From: Udeniomyces pyricola
Lineage: Eukaryota; Basidiomycota; Tremellomycetes; Cystofilobasidiales; Mrakiaceae
NCBI GenBank assembly: GCA_039545295.1
Contig: BCIK01000007.1
Span: forward strand, 689,835-753,834
DNA length: 64,000 bases
Direction: 5' to 3'
The notes beneath the pieces were generated by a model. The model saw nothing but the letters and a program-made list of their open reading frames with translations. It had not been told where the DNA came from and searched no databases. The position numbers and the translations under genes are program-made. This document shows positions 40,693 through 53,000 of the stretch, piece after piece. Each line of letters opens with the position of its first letter. Position 1 is the stretch's first letter.

Positions 40693-42195
40693 ATGCAGCT
40701 CGGTGCTCTTCCCGACTACGACATGTCCCATCCGTCGTCCTATCTCCCGCTTTCGCCCTCGACTAACGCTCTCGACCCCTTCTTCCGCAACGCAAGCACG
40801 CCTGCCGCCGCCCAAGCCGCCCTCGCCGCGTCTTCTTCCTCCTCGGATCCCGCCGGATCCAACCACCTGATTCCTCTTCCACCGCTCCTACCCAAAGCGA
40901 GCTCCTCTTCGATTCAGTTCCCACCCCTCCAACAGATTGGCACAGACCGATCTGGAAGAGACTCCTACCCTATCCAATGGTCGAGCGAAGGTCCGTCAAG
41001 CAGCGTCTCAACGGGCTCCGTTCGACGCGCCTGGCCTTGATCGGTCTTGCTGATAGATCAAGCTTGAGACAAGCTATGGCCGCTGACCTGACCTGACCTT
41101 GACCACTATGTACATTTCTATTGTCTCTCAGGCTCGGCGGAACGCTCCAAGGAACCTTTGCTCAAAGTTCTGACACCGATTTTCGCTAACTTGGGCTCAT
41201 CCTCGTCGTCGGTGGCCACCCCTTTGTCGTCATCGGGTGTCTCCTCCGTCCTCGATTCCGCAACTCTGGCTTCAGTGTCCTCCCCCAGTTTCTCCCCCGC
41301 CACCCGCTCAAATCCTCCCCTCATCCTCGAAATTGCCTCTGGCTTCGGCGTTCATCTCGAATACTTTGCTCAGGCTCACCCTGAAGTTGTTTTTCTGCCG
41401 ACGGAATGTGATCCCCATCTCGTTGCCGAGCTCGACAAGGAGCTCAGCTCGCTCGCCAATGTTCGACCGGCAAAGGTCCTGGATGTTCTCGAGGAAGTCG
41501 ACTGGGAGGGGCTGCTGGACAAGGAAGGCGAGAGTTTTGACGGTGTCATCATAGGTTAGACTTCATTGCGACTTTCTACCTTGAAATCGTGTCGAGTGCA
41601 CCTCGTAAAAGTTCTTGTTTCGGTGCTGCATACACGCTGACCGAGGTTTCACCTCCATTATCATACCTTCACTCTTGATCCACTTTATCACAGACAATTT
41701 GATTCACGTGGCACCTCCTTGCCTGACCGAATCTATCTTCAAGCACCTTGCCTCTACCAGCCTTAGACATTCGACGCCCTTTCTCAAACCGCAAACGGGT
41801 TGGATCGCCATGTATGGCGCATTTATCGATCACGGAAGATTCTCGAGCGAGGGCGACCGAGCGGTTGGTTGCGTTTCTTTTCGCCACGTGCACACGTTGC
41901 CTATAGTACCGCTTGGACGTTGTGCATGATCACTGACATTACATCGATCCTGCCGCTCTCGTCTCCAACCGACTCTCTCCTATGACATCTGGCGCTACCG
42001 CCATCACAGTTTGACGAGCACCTGAAATCACAATCCGTCCTGTTTGGTCTCCGAGACATATCGGAGTTTGTCGTGCCAGAAGGAAGAAAGTGGGGATTCG
42101 AGCTTGAGTCGAGAGTGCCGATGCCTCGAGGGAACTGGTTGTTGCTGTTTCGACGAAGATCAGGGGGGGAAGTACCAGACAGGGTCGATTCATGA
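40693..42195 (+). CDS. METTL26: SAM-dependent methyltransferase-like protein, METTL26/DUF938 family
   Basis: Predicted Rossmann-fold methyltransferase of unknown substrate. I choose the ATG at 40693 (MQLGALPDYDMSHPSS); another lies at 40723, and an in-frame ATG at 40477 would add an Arg-rich stretch. After a Ser/Ala/Pro-rich N-terminus, exon 1 ends with IQWSSEG and joins SAERSKEPLLKVLTPIFANL, the family's N-terminal signature of an Arg/Lys-Glu-Pro. The SAM-binding motif is ILEIASGFGVHLEYFAQAHP followed by the acidic VVFLPTECDP. Then come FDGVIIGDNLIHVAPP, TPFLKPQTGWIAMYGAF and, in the last exon, DEHLKSQSVLFGLRDI, GFELESRVPMPRGNWLLLFR. An insertion of Ser residues follows the first helix. Four exons. 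Family call good; function open. Confidence 0.85.
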
Positions 42196-42600
42196 GATGA
42201 TTTCGATCTGCTAACGAAATGGGCTGCCTGAGCGCCAAGTCGGATGTGTGGAGCAGTTGGTAAGATATCAGTGGCTCCGATAAAAATTAACCCATGGTGA
42301 TGAAGTCCCGATCGGAAAAGTGGACGGCGAGAATCATACAAACCTTTGTGTGCGACCTTGTGGTTGCGTGTGGAGTCGTTTGATGTCACGAAATTTGAAC
42401 CAAGTCTAGCCAAGTGTAATTGGTCGGAAAATGCCGTCATCGGCCTTGCAATGATGATCATTTCGGCGAGTCTCCGTTGATTTCATGGGCGATTTGACCG
42501 GAGAGATGGCTCGAGCTGCTGTTAACACCAACCTCTCCTGATCACCTCGCCAAGTTACCAATTGACTTAGCTCAATCGCTCAACCTCCAGTCGCAACGCA
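42196..42600. other. Intergenic region METTL26-like to TUM1
   Basis: Spacer between two co-oriented genes, holding one 3' UTR and the TUM1 promoter. Nothing else recognised. Confidence 0.5.
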
Positions 42601-44050
42601 ATGGTCTTCCGTCCCAAAGTCAATCTCATCACGCCCTCCCAGCTCAGAGGGGCTGCTCGACCATGGCGAGCGCTTGATGCTTCCTGGCACAGTTCGTCCT
42701 AAGCCGCCGTTTCAAGGGTCTGCATCACATCGACTCTAGATTCTGCCCAGCTGATTACTGCTGCCTCTTGGGCTCTGTTTCAATCTATCGGTTATGCCTT
42801 ACCTCTTGGTTGATCATATCTCTCTCTTAAAGTGCCCGGCTCTCCCGTCTCTGGTGCCGAAAACTATGCCAAGGAGCGTATACCCTCTGCTCGCTTCTTC
42901 GACCTAGACGCTATCGCCTCCCCCCATCCTCTCGGCCTCAAGCATATGCTTCCGACCCCCGAACTCTTTGCTACCTCAGTATGTGCGTAGTGACCCCAAT
43001 ACTCTCTCTGACAAGAATCATATCCACTCAGGTCGTTGGATCGAGCGCAACAGGAAACTGATTGGGTGTTCCCTCGTCCTGACAGCCAAACTCGGCATTA
43101 ACCGAGATGATCACGTCGTCGTCTATGATACCCACGGCATCTTCTCATCGCCCCGAGGAGCGTTCACTTTCGCTGCAGTCAGTCTCATTTGACCAAGTCT
43201 TCCAACTTGACATGATCGAATTTACTGGAATGTGAGAGGTTGGAGCTAATGTTTGTTGTGGATGGATAGTTCGGTCACGAGAACCTCAGCGTACTCGATG
43301 GCGGATTGCCGCGTTGGAAAGCAGAGGGACATGACATAGAACATGGCGCGCCTAAATTGATTGAGGTAAGTTGTCAGCTGGCCAACGACTAACCTCGGGA
43401 ACTTGCACCAGACGTCCCAGCAAATCCATCCGTCTTCTTCCCATCTCACCTAGCTTTTACCTTCGTACTGTCATGACAGACCACCGCTTACCCGACTCCC
43501 CCGGAGCCCTCGCCTGCCGTGACAAAGACTTATGAAGAGATGGTGGCCAACTATGAGAAGAACGGCAAGGATTTCGCTATTGTCCTCGATGCTCGAGCCA
43601 AACCTAGATACACGGGTGAAGCACCCGAGCCACGCCCTGGTACGTTGACGATCTCGACTAGAGGTAACAAGGAGATGTAGACTGCTGCCGTTTTATCTTT
43701 CTGATGCGACCTTGATTAACTCTTGGTATCGTGGCTTTTGTATAACAGGGCTCTCGAGTGGTCACATCCCCCGATCCTTGTCCCTTCCCTTCTCGACTCT
43801 TGTTCAAGACGGTACCCTCCTCTCGGCCTCGGAACTCGAATCCAAATTCACGACGCTCCTCGGTAAATCGACCTATGCTGCCGCGAAAGACGGCGAGGTC
43901 TCGATTGTGGCGTCCTGTGGAAGTGGGATGACGGCGGGCGTGATCTGGTTGGCGTTGCAACAAGTCGGGGTCGAGGCGACGGTTTATGATGAGTCTTGGA
44001 CGGGATACGCCATGAGGCCCGAGTCGAAGATTGCCAAGGGAGAGGCGTAG
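42601..44050 (+). CDS. TUM1: Thiosulfate/3-mercaptopyruvate sulfurtransferase with two rhodanese domains
   Basis: Transfers sulfur from mercaptopyruvate or thiosulfate to acceptors; the yeast counterpart feeds sulfur to tRNA thiolation. The start at 42601 gives MVFRPKVNLITPSQLRGAAR. Exon 1 ends at DASWH over a GTTCGT donor, making DASWHMPGSPVSGAENY. The first domain has RIPSARFFDLDAIASPHPLG, LKHMLPTPELFA, DDHVVVYDTHGIFSSPRGAF and GHENLSVLDGGLPRW, and lacks a catalytic Cys. The second has VLDARAKPRYTGEAPEPRPG, SGHIPRSLSLPFSTLVQDGT and the active loop ASCGSGMTAGV with the catalytic Cys. It ends YDESWTGYAMRPESKIAKGEA. The active loop fits the mercaptopyruvate type (CGSGVTA in many) with Met for Val. 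About six exons. Confidence 0.92.
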
Positions 44051-44468
44051 GGGTCGACGAATACGAGTGGGTCATGGATGCTAATAGTATACCTTTATAT
44101 ATCATTATTCGGGGGCAGCTGATAAGAGAATCGAGGTACCATTCACGCCTATCGGCGGTGACTATAACTTAAATACTGAACTCTGAATTGAGAGATTGAG
44201 GATCATGATGGTTCCTTTAGGATGAACTGTAGAGAGATACACACGGGCCAAAGGTAGATTGAGAAAATAGGTGGCAAGGCTCCAGGTGATGAAGGCAACT
44301 GCGACGATACAAGCGATGGACGATATTTCATGTAAATTAAAAGGACGCGAAGACGCCGGCAGGATACGCGACTAAGCCATGGACGCGCGCGACTGCGAAA
44401 ACAGGACGCGTCGGCCGTCGTAGACCATCACTCGACGTAGTCGACTTCAAACTAACGTACCCTCCATC
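44051..44468. promoter_or_regulatory. Upstream region of the RNase H2B gene
   Basis: Holds the TUM1 3' end and the RNase H2B promoter. The last 125 bases carry the ACGCG cluster listed separately. Confidence 0.5.
44344..44410. promoter_or_regulatory. Cluster of MCB-like ACGCG motifs
   Basis: Four ACGCGN words lie at 44344, 44365, 44382 and 44405 (the last a perfect ACGCGT), 60-125 bases ahead of the RNase H2B start. ACGCGT is the MluI cell-cycle box bound by MBF (Mbp1/Swi6) at G1/S genes in yeasts. Use here is inferred from spacing and gene function. Confidence 0.5.
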
Positions 44469-46329
44469 ATGTCTTGCTCTCCAGCCTTTGCCGTTCTTCC
44501 CACGCGTAAAAAACCTTCTTCTTGGCTTAATCTTCCTTTCTATCTTCCCCATATGCCTTACTGAGCCTCTATTGCCACTCTATGGCTCACTACAGATCTT
44601 CTCGACCCATCTACCTCAACTGCACCTCACCGATTTATCCGTCTCCCCAACCCTCGCACCGGTCTTCCCTCGCTCTACCTCCCCTACCGCAGACCAAAAG
44701 ATGGCAAACAGGGAATCCTGGAAGTGCAGTATATTGCTCCAGAAGATGAACGAAGTTGGTTTCTGGGCGAGGAGGTCGTCAAGGGTACGTTCGTCTTGCG
44801 GCCGGCCCTCCTGCGATACATGCATGTGTGATCAAAAGGGAGTTGTTTGGTTAGGCCGTCGAGCTGATCTCATGGTATCTGCTTCTCCTCTTCGCTCTTT
44901 CTTCATCTGGGATCAATGTTGTAATGCACCATTTGATTGTGTGGCTACTTTGCGACTTGTTCTTCAGATGGCAGGTTGATGCTCTTAACACCTATTGATC
45001 CCGTCTTTCTCATCCTTCCCGTCCTCGAAGCCGTACGATAATCCTTTGTGTTTCGCTTGTTTCATCTCCATCTCCCCTTTGACTGACTCCTCATACTGAC
45101 ATTTGAACTCACTTGCTTCTGTCTTTCCTCATCATAATGAAGACGACGGCTTCCCCCTCTCGTTTCCTTTTGCACGATCACATCTTCTCCACGGCAGCTT
45201 GCCATTCCACATATGTCCTTCCCCAAGCTTTTCCCCCAGCATCACAATCAGAGGGCTCCAAACACAACGGTACAGAGCAGGAAAATTCGAGCGCCGAGTC
45301 CAAGGGGGAGGAGAGCGAGGATGTGTTGATATTGGGTCAGATCCAAGGGGTGGAGAAGTGGATGAAAAAAGTCTGCGAAGTCAAAGGTATGTGTCAAACT
45401 CGATAGGATGGGAACGTCGAGGAGAAAGTCTAGAGTCTGGTCTCTGCGTCTTTAATCGCTCACGAGATTCCTTCTTGCTCCTCCGGTTAATATGCTTCCA
45501 TTGACCAACCTTCTCGTTCACCCTTTTCCATGGCAGAGATTGCTCCTGACTTGAACGCATACCGCCTTTCCCTCCCTCTTCTCACCGCTTACCTTCGCAA
45601 GAAAGTCCATCGTCTCGCTCAAGCCGAAAGCTTTCGTTCCTTCCCCACCCTCGTCCGGGCCCTCGCCAAGGATGGTCTTGGCGACCTCGTTTTCGACAAT
45701 ACTGTCGGACGATCCGAGGACGCTCGGATTCGATTGGAGGCTGTGAGAGATGGTACGTGTGATTTGGGTTCATTGGTTCGGATGTGATCTTGGGTGATGT
45801 CTTTGCTCCTCTCTGGATTTGCACTTGGTCTTTTTTTTTTTCCTTACTTCTTTCAGTGCTATATCAGTCGCCTTTGATTTGCATAAACTCACCATCCTCT
45901 CGTTCTTTGCTCACCACATTTGCGGACTTCGTTCTCTCTGCCTTGTTTCCTTTTCCCCTGGCTTTCTGTCTCAATCTCACAGAAGCCTGCCTATCTCACT
46001 GCTTGTCCCTTCTCCAACCCTATCTTCTCCCAACCCACTTCACCCATCTCACTCACTCATTCTGCTCCCATTCATCCTCCTCCCCCGATACTCCACCCAC
46101 ACCCTTCCCTCTCCTTCAATCCCACCTCCTTTCCCTTCTTCCATCCATTCCTTCCGCCACAGACGCATCCTCGTCGACGGCCTTGAGCGCCGCAAAATCA
46201 CAAGCATCCGCAGTGGCGTTGAAGAAGACGAATAGCAGTCAAGGCGTGAAGAAGTTGAAGAGCGTGAATACAAAAGGCATGGCAGATCTGAGAGGGTTCT
46301 TTGGAAAGAAGACGACGGCGGAGAAGTGA
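44469..46329 (+). CDS. RNH202: Ribonuclease H2 subunit B
   Basis: Non-catalytic subunit of the heterotrimeric RNase H2, which removes ribonucleotides from DNA and RNA in hybrids in the nucleus. The start at 44469 gives MSCSPAFAVLPT; a GTAAAA donor then joins HLLDPSTSTAPHRFIRLPNP. Next come RTGLPSLYLPYRRPKDGKQG, ILEVQYIAPEDERSWFLGEE and, after an intron, GRLMLLTPIDPVFLILPVLE, the conserved triple-barrel core. Further exons give DVLILGQIQGVEKWMKKVCE, then EIAPDLNAYRLSLPLLTAYL, RKKVHRLA. The C-terminal region is Ser/Pro-rich and hydrophobic, ending in KGMADLRGFFGKK, a PIP-box-like motif for PCNA as in the human subunit. The exon beginning near 45141 has an uncertain left edge. Family call is firm. 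Confidence 0.88.
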
Positions 46330-46643
46330 TACGACGTATGATGTGTAGATGATATGTATGGCGTATGTACAGCTAGTGATTGGCTGGAGATTGTAGTGTC
46401 ATGACGAGAACGAATGAGTGTACATCATGTCCCATGAGCGATAGATGGGATGGTAAGAGAAAGCAAGTTGAAGCAAGCTGGAATGATTGTTGGCACGTGC
46501 ACAGCCTTCGTGGGATGGCTGTGACATGACAAGCACTGACGTTGAAGCCGGTTGATCAGTGTCGAAAATCGATGGGTGGCCACTCCACAAACACCCGCCA
46601 CCGTCCCCTTCCTCCCCCACCTAACTCCCTTTGCCCTTCCACG
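46330..46643. other. Intergenic region RNase H2B to REI1
   Basis: Short spacer between co-oriented genes; nothing else recognised. Confidence 0.5.
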
Positions 46644-49160
46644 ATGGCCGCCATCAACCTCAATGCTTCTACTCCGACAATGGTCGATCTTTCCGCTGCT
46701 GGTGACATGGACCCCGATCAGCTCTTTACCTGTCTGTCGTGCTCCGTCGCCTTCTTGAGCCCTGACGAGCAGCGAGAGCACATGCGTTCTGATTGGCATC
46801 GATACAACATGAAGGTGCGTTTTTTTGCGACTTGGTTTCGTGTTCATGATTGGATCGGTTATCCAGGATAGTGCTGTTGAACGACAACTGCTGTCGCTGC
46901 TGTGACGACTGCTTCAGAGAGGTTGTGAGTCATGATGACCTGATCAATCGAGCTGACACATGCTTCTCATTCACCCCTGTTCCCATACGCTTGCTCTCGC
47001 CAACCTCCTCACTTGTGCTTCTTCTCTTGACCTTTCTTCATTCTTCCCGCCTTTTCTTAGCGACGAGTGGCGACGCTTCCTCCGGTGACTGCGGCCCTTT
47101 TCAACCGAAAGGTCATTGAGCGAAGGAACGAGAACGCAGTGACGGCGACGAAGCAAGGCGAGACCTGCACGCTCTGCGCGTGAGTTTTTGGAATTTCTCG
47201 TCCCTTCGCGGATTGCCCTTGGCTTTCTCATCCACTGCTCGCCCCACAATCCCCTTCTTCCCATCCCTTTTCTGTCACGCCTTCTGGTCTTTTTCAGCTG
47301 GCTGGATCTCAGTTACCTCCACAAGACCGTTCGTGTTCGCTGACGGCTCACTTCGTGTCCTTTATCAATCCTATCTCGCACAAACTCTGGAAATCCCGCT
47401 CTCGAAACCTTCTTGACTGCCTCGTGTCGATTGCCCACGGACTGCCCTTCTTTGCCCTATCAGCAAATCCTTCGCATCCCAGGGCGCCTACCGCACGCAC
47501 GTTGAATCCAAGAAGCACCGAGATGCTGAGCTCAAGGAAGCGACCCGTCTTCTCCGAGGAGCCCTCCTTTCGAACGGCGAGCCCTCATCCGAAGCTTCCC
47601 CTGCTGTCGACGATGGCGAGGTCCCCTCGTTCGACCCCACTTCTGCTGGCGCCAACTCATCGACCAAGCCCAAAGACAAGCCCACGCCTGCTCCGTTCGT
47701 CCAACCGACGACGGTCAACTTCATCCCTTCTCACGATTCTTACGCATCCGTTCACACCCCCAACCAACCCCTTGCATCCAACTCCGATGACGACGAAGCT
47801 ACTGGTTCTTCCTCGACCCGCCCTGCTGCTCCTTCTCTTGCGATTCCGGAAGATGCCGACGACGAGACGATCCAATCGACCATTGACGCTCGAATCGCGT
47901 TTGCTCGAACGCGTCTGACACCCACGTCGTGCCTTTTCTGCTCGCACGCACCTTTCGGAACGTCGGCCGAGGCGATCGCGCACATGGAGTTGGCGCATGG
48001 GTTCTTCATCCCCGACCAGGAGTACCTCGACGACTTGCCTGGGCTGATTCTCTACCTCTCGGAGAAGGTCGCCATCGGCAACGTTTGCTTGTACTGCAAC
48101 GGCAAAGGAAAGGAGTACAAGAGTATGGAGGCCGTTAGGAAGCATATGATTGATAAGAGTCATTGCAAGGTGCGTTCGCTACTTCTTTACCCGTTCCCTT
48201 GCTTATTGTCGAAAGCATATCATCAACCGTTCTTCTTGCTCATTTCCTTTTTCTGGCAATCTGCTTCGTTCCCCCCACTTGCTTGCCTTTGTCCTTTGCG
48301 CACGTGTCAGATTGCTTACTCTTCTGAGCACGAGCGCATGGAGTTCTCTGACTACTACGACTTCTCCTCGTCCTACACTACGCCGAAACCTCGTCGGACG
48401 CGTCATCGCAAGCACGCCAAGAAGCCGCTCGAGGCCGTCGACGAAGAATGGGAAGACGCCGAAGACAACGACGGCGATGAGGTCATGGAGGACGGCGAAG
48501 AGCTGGCCGAGGAGATCTTTGAGGAGGAGGAAGAAGAGGATGATGATGGAACGTCGTCGGATGGAAGTGGAACGTCTTACACTGAGACGGATTCCGATTT
48601 CGACGAAGGGACCGGGGTGACGTTCGATGAGGAGTCGATGGAACTCGTCCTTCCGTCAGGTCGTCGAATCGGTCACCGATCCCTTCAACGTTACTACAAC
48701 CAACGACCTTCTACGCTCTCCCATGCGGCTGCTCTCGAGCTCGTTCCGAAGGACAGGAGGAGCATCAAGGACAAGACGTCCCAATCGCTCGTTGCCGTCA
48801 AGGGTGGATTCGGAGATAAGGGTCGAGGTGGTGAGGTCATGAAGGCGAGGAACCCGGGAGAGGCCAAGAACGCGGCCAAGAACCCGTATAGGGCTATGCA
48901 GGTCAGGGAGAAGTTCAAGGGACGCGTCGGTTCGACGAGTGGAAACAACATGAAGTTAGTTTGTTTCTTCTTTTGTTTCTTCTCTTCTCTTCTTTGCTCC
49001 TTTTGTTTGTTTTTTATTCTTGGAAGAACGAGGCTTCGTCGGCATTGCGAATCTTACCGTGTTCATTTACTAACACCCTCCATCTCTTCTTTGTAAATTC
49101 TCTCCACTTTTCCTTTTCCTTTCCTAACCCAGGCACTTCCGAGACCGACTCTTGCAGTAG
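46644..49160 (+). CDS. REI1: Cytoplasmic 60S subunit biogenesis factor Rei1 (ZNF622 family)
   Basis: C2H2 zinc-finger protein acting in late cytoplasmic maturation of the large ribosomal subunit, where it probes the exit tunnel and helps recycle Arx1. The start at 46644 gives MAAINLNASTPTMVDLSAAG. Fingers: LFTCLSCSVAFLSPDEQREH (ending HMRSDWHRYNMK), TCTLCAKSFASQGAYRTHVE (with SKKH, split by an intron after CTLCA), SCLFCSHAPFGTSAEAIAHM with ELAHGFFIPDQEYL, and NVCLYCNGKGKEYKSMEAVR with KHMIDKSHC. Then come a Glu/Asp-rich block, LVLPSGRRIGHRSLQRYYNQ and the conserved C-terminus REKFKGRVGSTSGNNMKHFR ending DRLLQ, the last part from a short final exon (49137-49160). Five exons or so. Confident. 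Confidence 0.95.
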
Positions 49161-50021
49161 ACAGATCCCCCTCCTCTTCCCCCCTCTCTCCTCTCTCCTC
49201 CCCATCTCTTGGCTCTTTCATGACTTGTTCTCACCCGTTCTCTCTCTCGCTCTCTCCTTTCTTTTCCCTCTCATGATCCATCCGCTGGCTACGTGACGCT
49301 CCACCATCTTCACTCTTCTTTCTCTCGCTCTCGCTCTCTCTATCGCTTGGTCTCTTGCCCACTGTGCTTCTTTCTTTGGTTTTCTTTCTTGTTTTGTTTT
49401 CTGTGTTCATCCGGTTCGGTTGGCCGTGGCGTTTTCGTCTGTCTTTTTTCTATGGTTACTCATCCAATCCGGCCTGACTTGTACGTTAGGCAACCGAGGA
49501 ACTTTTTTTCTTCTTTGGTCCTTTATGTTGCCTTTTATGGCATGATGATGCTTCTGCCTCATTTGAATCCTGCTACCGTTGTAGGACGTTTATTATGAAG
49601 TATTCAAATTAAGGTTCGCAAGGTATCATGTATAAGCGTTGTCTGCCTATTCGAACGGAAACGGATCATGAATCGAACAACGATGATCGTAGCTTGTGCA
49701 AAACGTACCATTTAGTAAAGTAGAGACAGCGAAGGACAAAAGGCTGGAGATTGATGATACAGAACAATCTCACGATCATTATGGCGGTTCTTCTTCTAGT
49801 GTAGCATCACATTGATGTATCATATTAAGACTGTGGTAAACCTTATGCATATATATAACGACCCGAACAAAGTCCAAATTATATAATGCATACAGAATTC
49901 CTCAAGAAACCTGACAAGGCTTGATGCAACATCATCATCGAGAAAAAAAAAGAAAAAGAAAAAAAAAGCGGTTTCCTCAGATTAAGCAAACTTGACGTCA
50001 GCGCCTGCTAAACGCGCATAG
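49161..50021. other. Intergenic region REI1 to SEC2
   Basis: An 860-base spacer, pyrimidine-rich on the + strand in its left half and AT-rich in its right half. It has an A-rich run near 49945 just before the SEC2 start. No gene or RNA recognised. Confidence 0.5.
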
Positions 50022-53000
50022 ATGGATGCACAGGAAAATCAACAACGTCGTGCGTTCTCCACGGCCGTCGTCGATCGCCTCACCCAAAACAACCCCCCAA
50101 CCGGCATGGCCTCCCTCGTCTCTTCCCCTCCCCGTTTGTCGTCTTCTTCTTCGTCCTCTCCTCTTACAGCCGTCATCGCTACCGTCTCTTCTCCACCACC
50201 ACTATCAGCCAACAATACATCACTCGCCGCCGCTTCGACGCCGACCCATGGTTCTTCGTCCCCTTCCATCACACCCATGAGCCTCTCGACGTCCCGAGCC
50301 GCCAATCGCGCCCGCGCGACGTCCACGAGCGGCTTCGATCTCGTCCCGTTCCGAACGCTCATCGAGTCGTTGACCCAACGGAACGCCCTCGATCTCGCTC
50401 AGGACGACAAGGGACTCGGAGAGGAGGAAGAAGAGAAAGAAGAGGAAGGGAAAAGCGATGGACAGGAGGATCGTCGATCAAGTCAGCAACAGCAGGTTGA
50501 GGCGATGAATAGTAGTAGAAGGGAGGACGAGAAGAAGGAATGGAAGCAAGTCATCAACGCGTTGAGCTTGTTAGTCGATCAGGTCGATGGACTCGTACGT
50601 TGGAACACTTTCATCTTTCATCTTTCCACATCAGCCTCATCTTAACCAATGAAGCCCATAGAAGTGTCAGATGACATCTCTGACCACCACGATCCACAAG
50701 TTGGGAACCACAAAGATCTAACCAGGCACTCATTCGGACCCCTGCTTTTGGGTCATGACCATCTCCCGCATTATATGCGTGTGTGTGTGTGTATGTGTGT
50801 GTGTCCGTTTGTGTTGGATGACGAATATGTCAATGGTAATTACAGACTCAGAGACTGCATGCTTCATTGGCCAAGAACCTGGAAACGGAACATCAACTCA
50901 CTATGGCCAAAGTTCGTCGTCCTACCCTGTTTTCAAGTGCCCGATTGTTTCGCAATTGACTGCGATCTGATTTTGGTTATCACCTTTTTCCTTGCCTCGC
51001 TTTCATCTTGGTTCACTCTCGGACCGACTACTATTGCTCGCGTCTTTTCCCTGCGCGAAAACTACATTTTTTTTTTGACTGGAAATCATCGACCTTGACG
51101 CACGATGAAACTAGTCCAACCTCGCGCTTGTGGAAGCCAACAGCGAAATGATGGAGGAGGCACTGAGGAGGGGAGGGGAATTCAGGTACGGTCATGTTTG
51201 GTTGCTCGATCAGGATTTGTGAGCTCAGTCAGAGTGGAGGAGAGACCTTGTCATGCTATCGACTGCTCATAACAACGTCAATTTCTCCCCTGTTTTGCCT
51301 TATCCCTGTCCTCTGCCTTGATCCCTCTATCATTCGTTTGACGCTGCACCTACTTTGATTCCCTTTGCTATGTCGCAATCTGACACGGCAAACTTCCTTG
51401 CTTCTTCTCAGTCATGCTCTCATGGCTCAAACTCACCGTCGCTCAGCTCCCCCTCCTGCCCATTCGACCATAGCTTCTTCACCAGTCTCGCTCCCTCCCG
51501 ATCGTCACTCGGCCGATCTCCTTCCTTCGACCCAAGAGAAACCGCCGCATGCTCCAGCTCCTTTGCCTGCATCCACCAGTTCCGGCGGAGGGTGGTTCAG
51601 CCGCAAGCCAAAGAAACCAAACGCCGCGCCCGCTGGATTCTCCCCTATCCCTAAGAGTCCCCCTCCCAACACAGCTGGCAGCAACCCTTCCTCTTCCTCT
51701 TCAGCGAGGAACGTAGGGTTCAATCAGTCGACCCCTAACCTCGGTCTTGGAGGAAACTCGACTTCCTCTTCTGCTGCTGCTGCTGCTGCCGCCGCCGCAG
51801 GAACCACGTCCGTCACCTCGACTTCTGCTCGTCAGTCCCCTACCCGATCCATTTTCCCCACGTCAACATCGATCCCTACGCACGCCGCTTTCCAAATTAC
51901 TTCTCACCCCTCCGGGTCAACGACACCCACGACGGGAAATGCCCCATCGTCGTCTTCTTCTACCCATACGCTCCCCCCGACATTGGCCGAACTCATCTCA
52001 CTCCGTCAAACGCTCGCATCGGAACGCTCTCAACGACTAGCGTTGAGTTCCAAGCTGACGTCTCTCACCCAAGCCAAGGCGGACCTCGAGAACGAGATTG
52101 AAAGCTTGTCCCAATCGCTCTTTGAGGAAGCGAATCGGATGGTTGCTGAAGAGCGCCAACGGAGGTTGGCCATGGAGGAAGAAGCAGAGGAAGCTAAAGG
52201 GGAGAGGGATATCTTGAGGGCGACGTGTCAAGTCGTAGAAGAGGATTGTAAGGCGTTGAGAGGGATCGTGGAAGGGTTGAAGAGAGAGGGGAAAAAGGTT
52301 GGATTGACAGTGGAGGAGGAGGATTCGTCGAGCGGTATGCTTTCCTCCACGTTAGCTCCACCTTTGACTCTCCAGCCACCGGCCTCGATGTCTTCGTTTA
52401 CTTCTTTGGCTATCCCCACATCTCCTCCCTCAAGCCGCCGCATCCCCATCGGGGGCAATGGTAACAGTCCACGTCGAAGTGCCTTTTCAGTGACGCCTTC
52501 CGTCGCTGCTTCTTCAGGGGGTGGACCCTCACCTCATTCTCGTCCTGACCACCAAAGACACTCTTCATCCTCGTCGACATCTTCGTTTGTTTCTGCGTCT
52601 GCTGCTTTACCATCGTCATCATCTTCTTCACCACCACCACCACCACCCCCTTCATCATCCTCATTACGCTCTCATTCCCCTCCGTCGTCGTCGTCGTTCC
52701 CAGATTCGACGACAGACTATCTCCATCTTCACACTCCTCCTTCATCCCGATCGTTCTTGAACGATCTCAATGCCCCCTCCTCGTCTCCTCCACCCGTTGG
52801 GGCGGCAGCTGCTACCACTGCTGTCTCACCTGGTCGCAAAGCGTTGTTCCTCCTCTCTTCTGCTTCTTCTCCTTCTTCTTCTTCTCCTTCCGACACGAAG
52901 ACGACGAAGACGACGGTCATTGACCAGAGCAACAACAGTGAGAGCAGTCATCTCCATACGAACGAAGTCAACGACGACAAGGAGATCACCATTTCCATTC

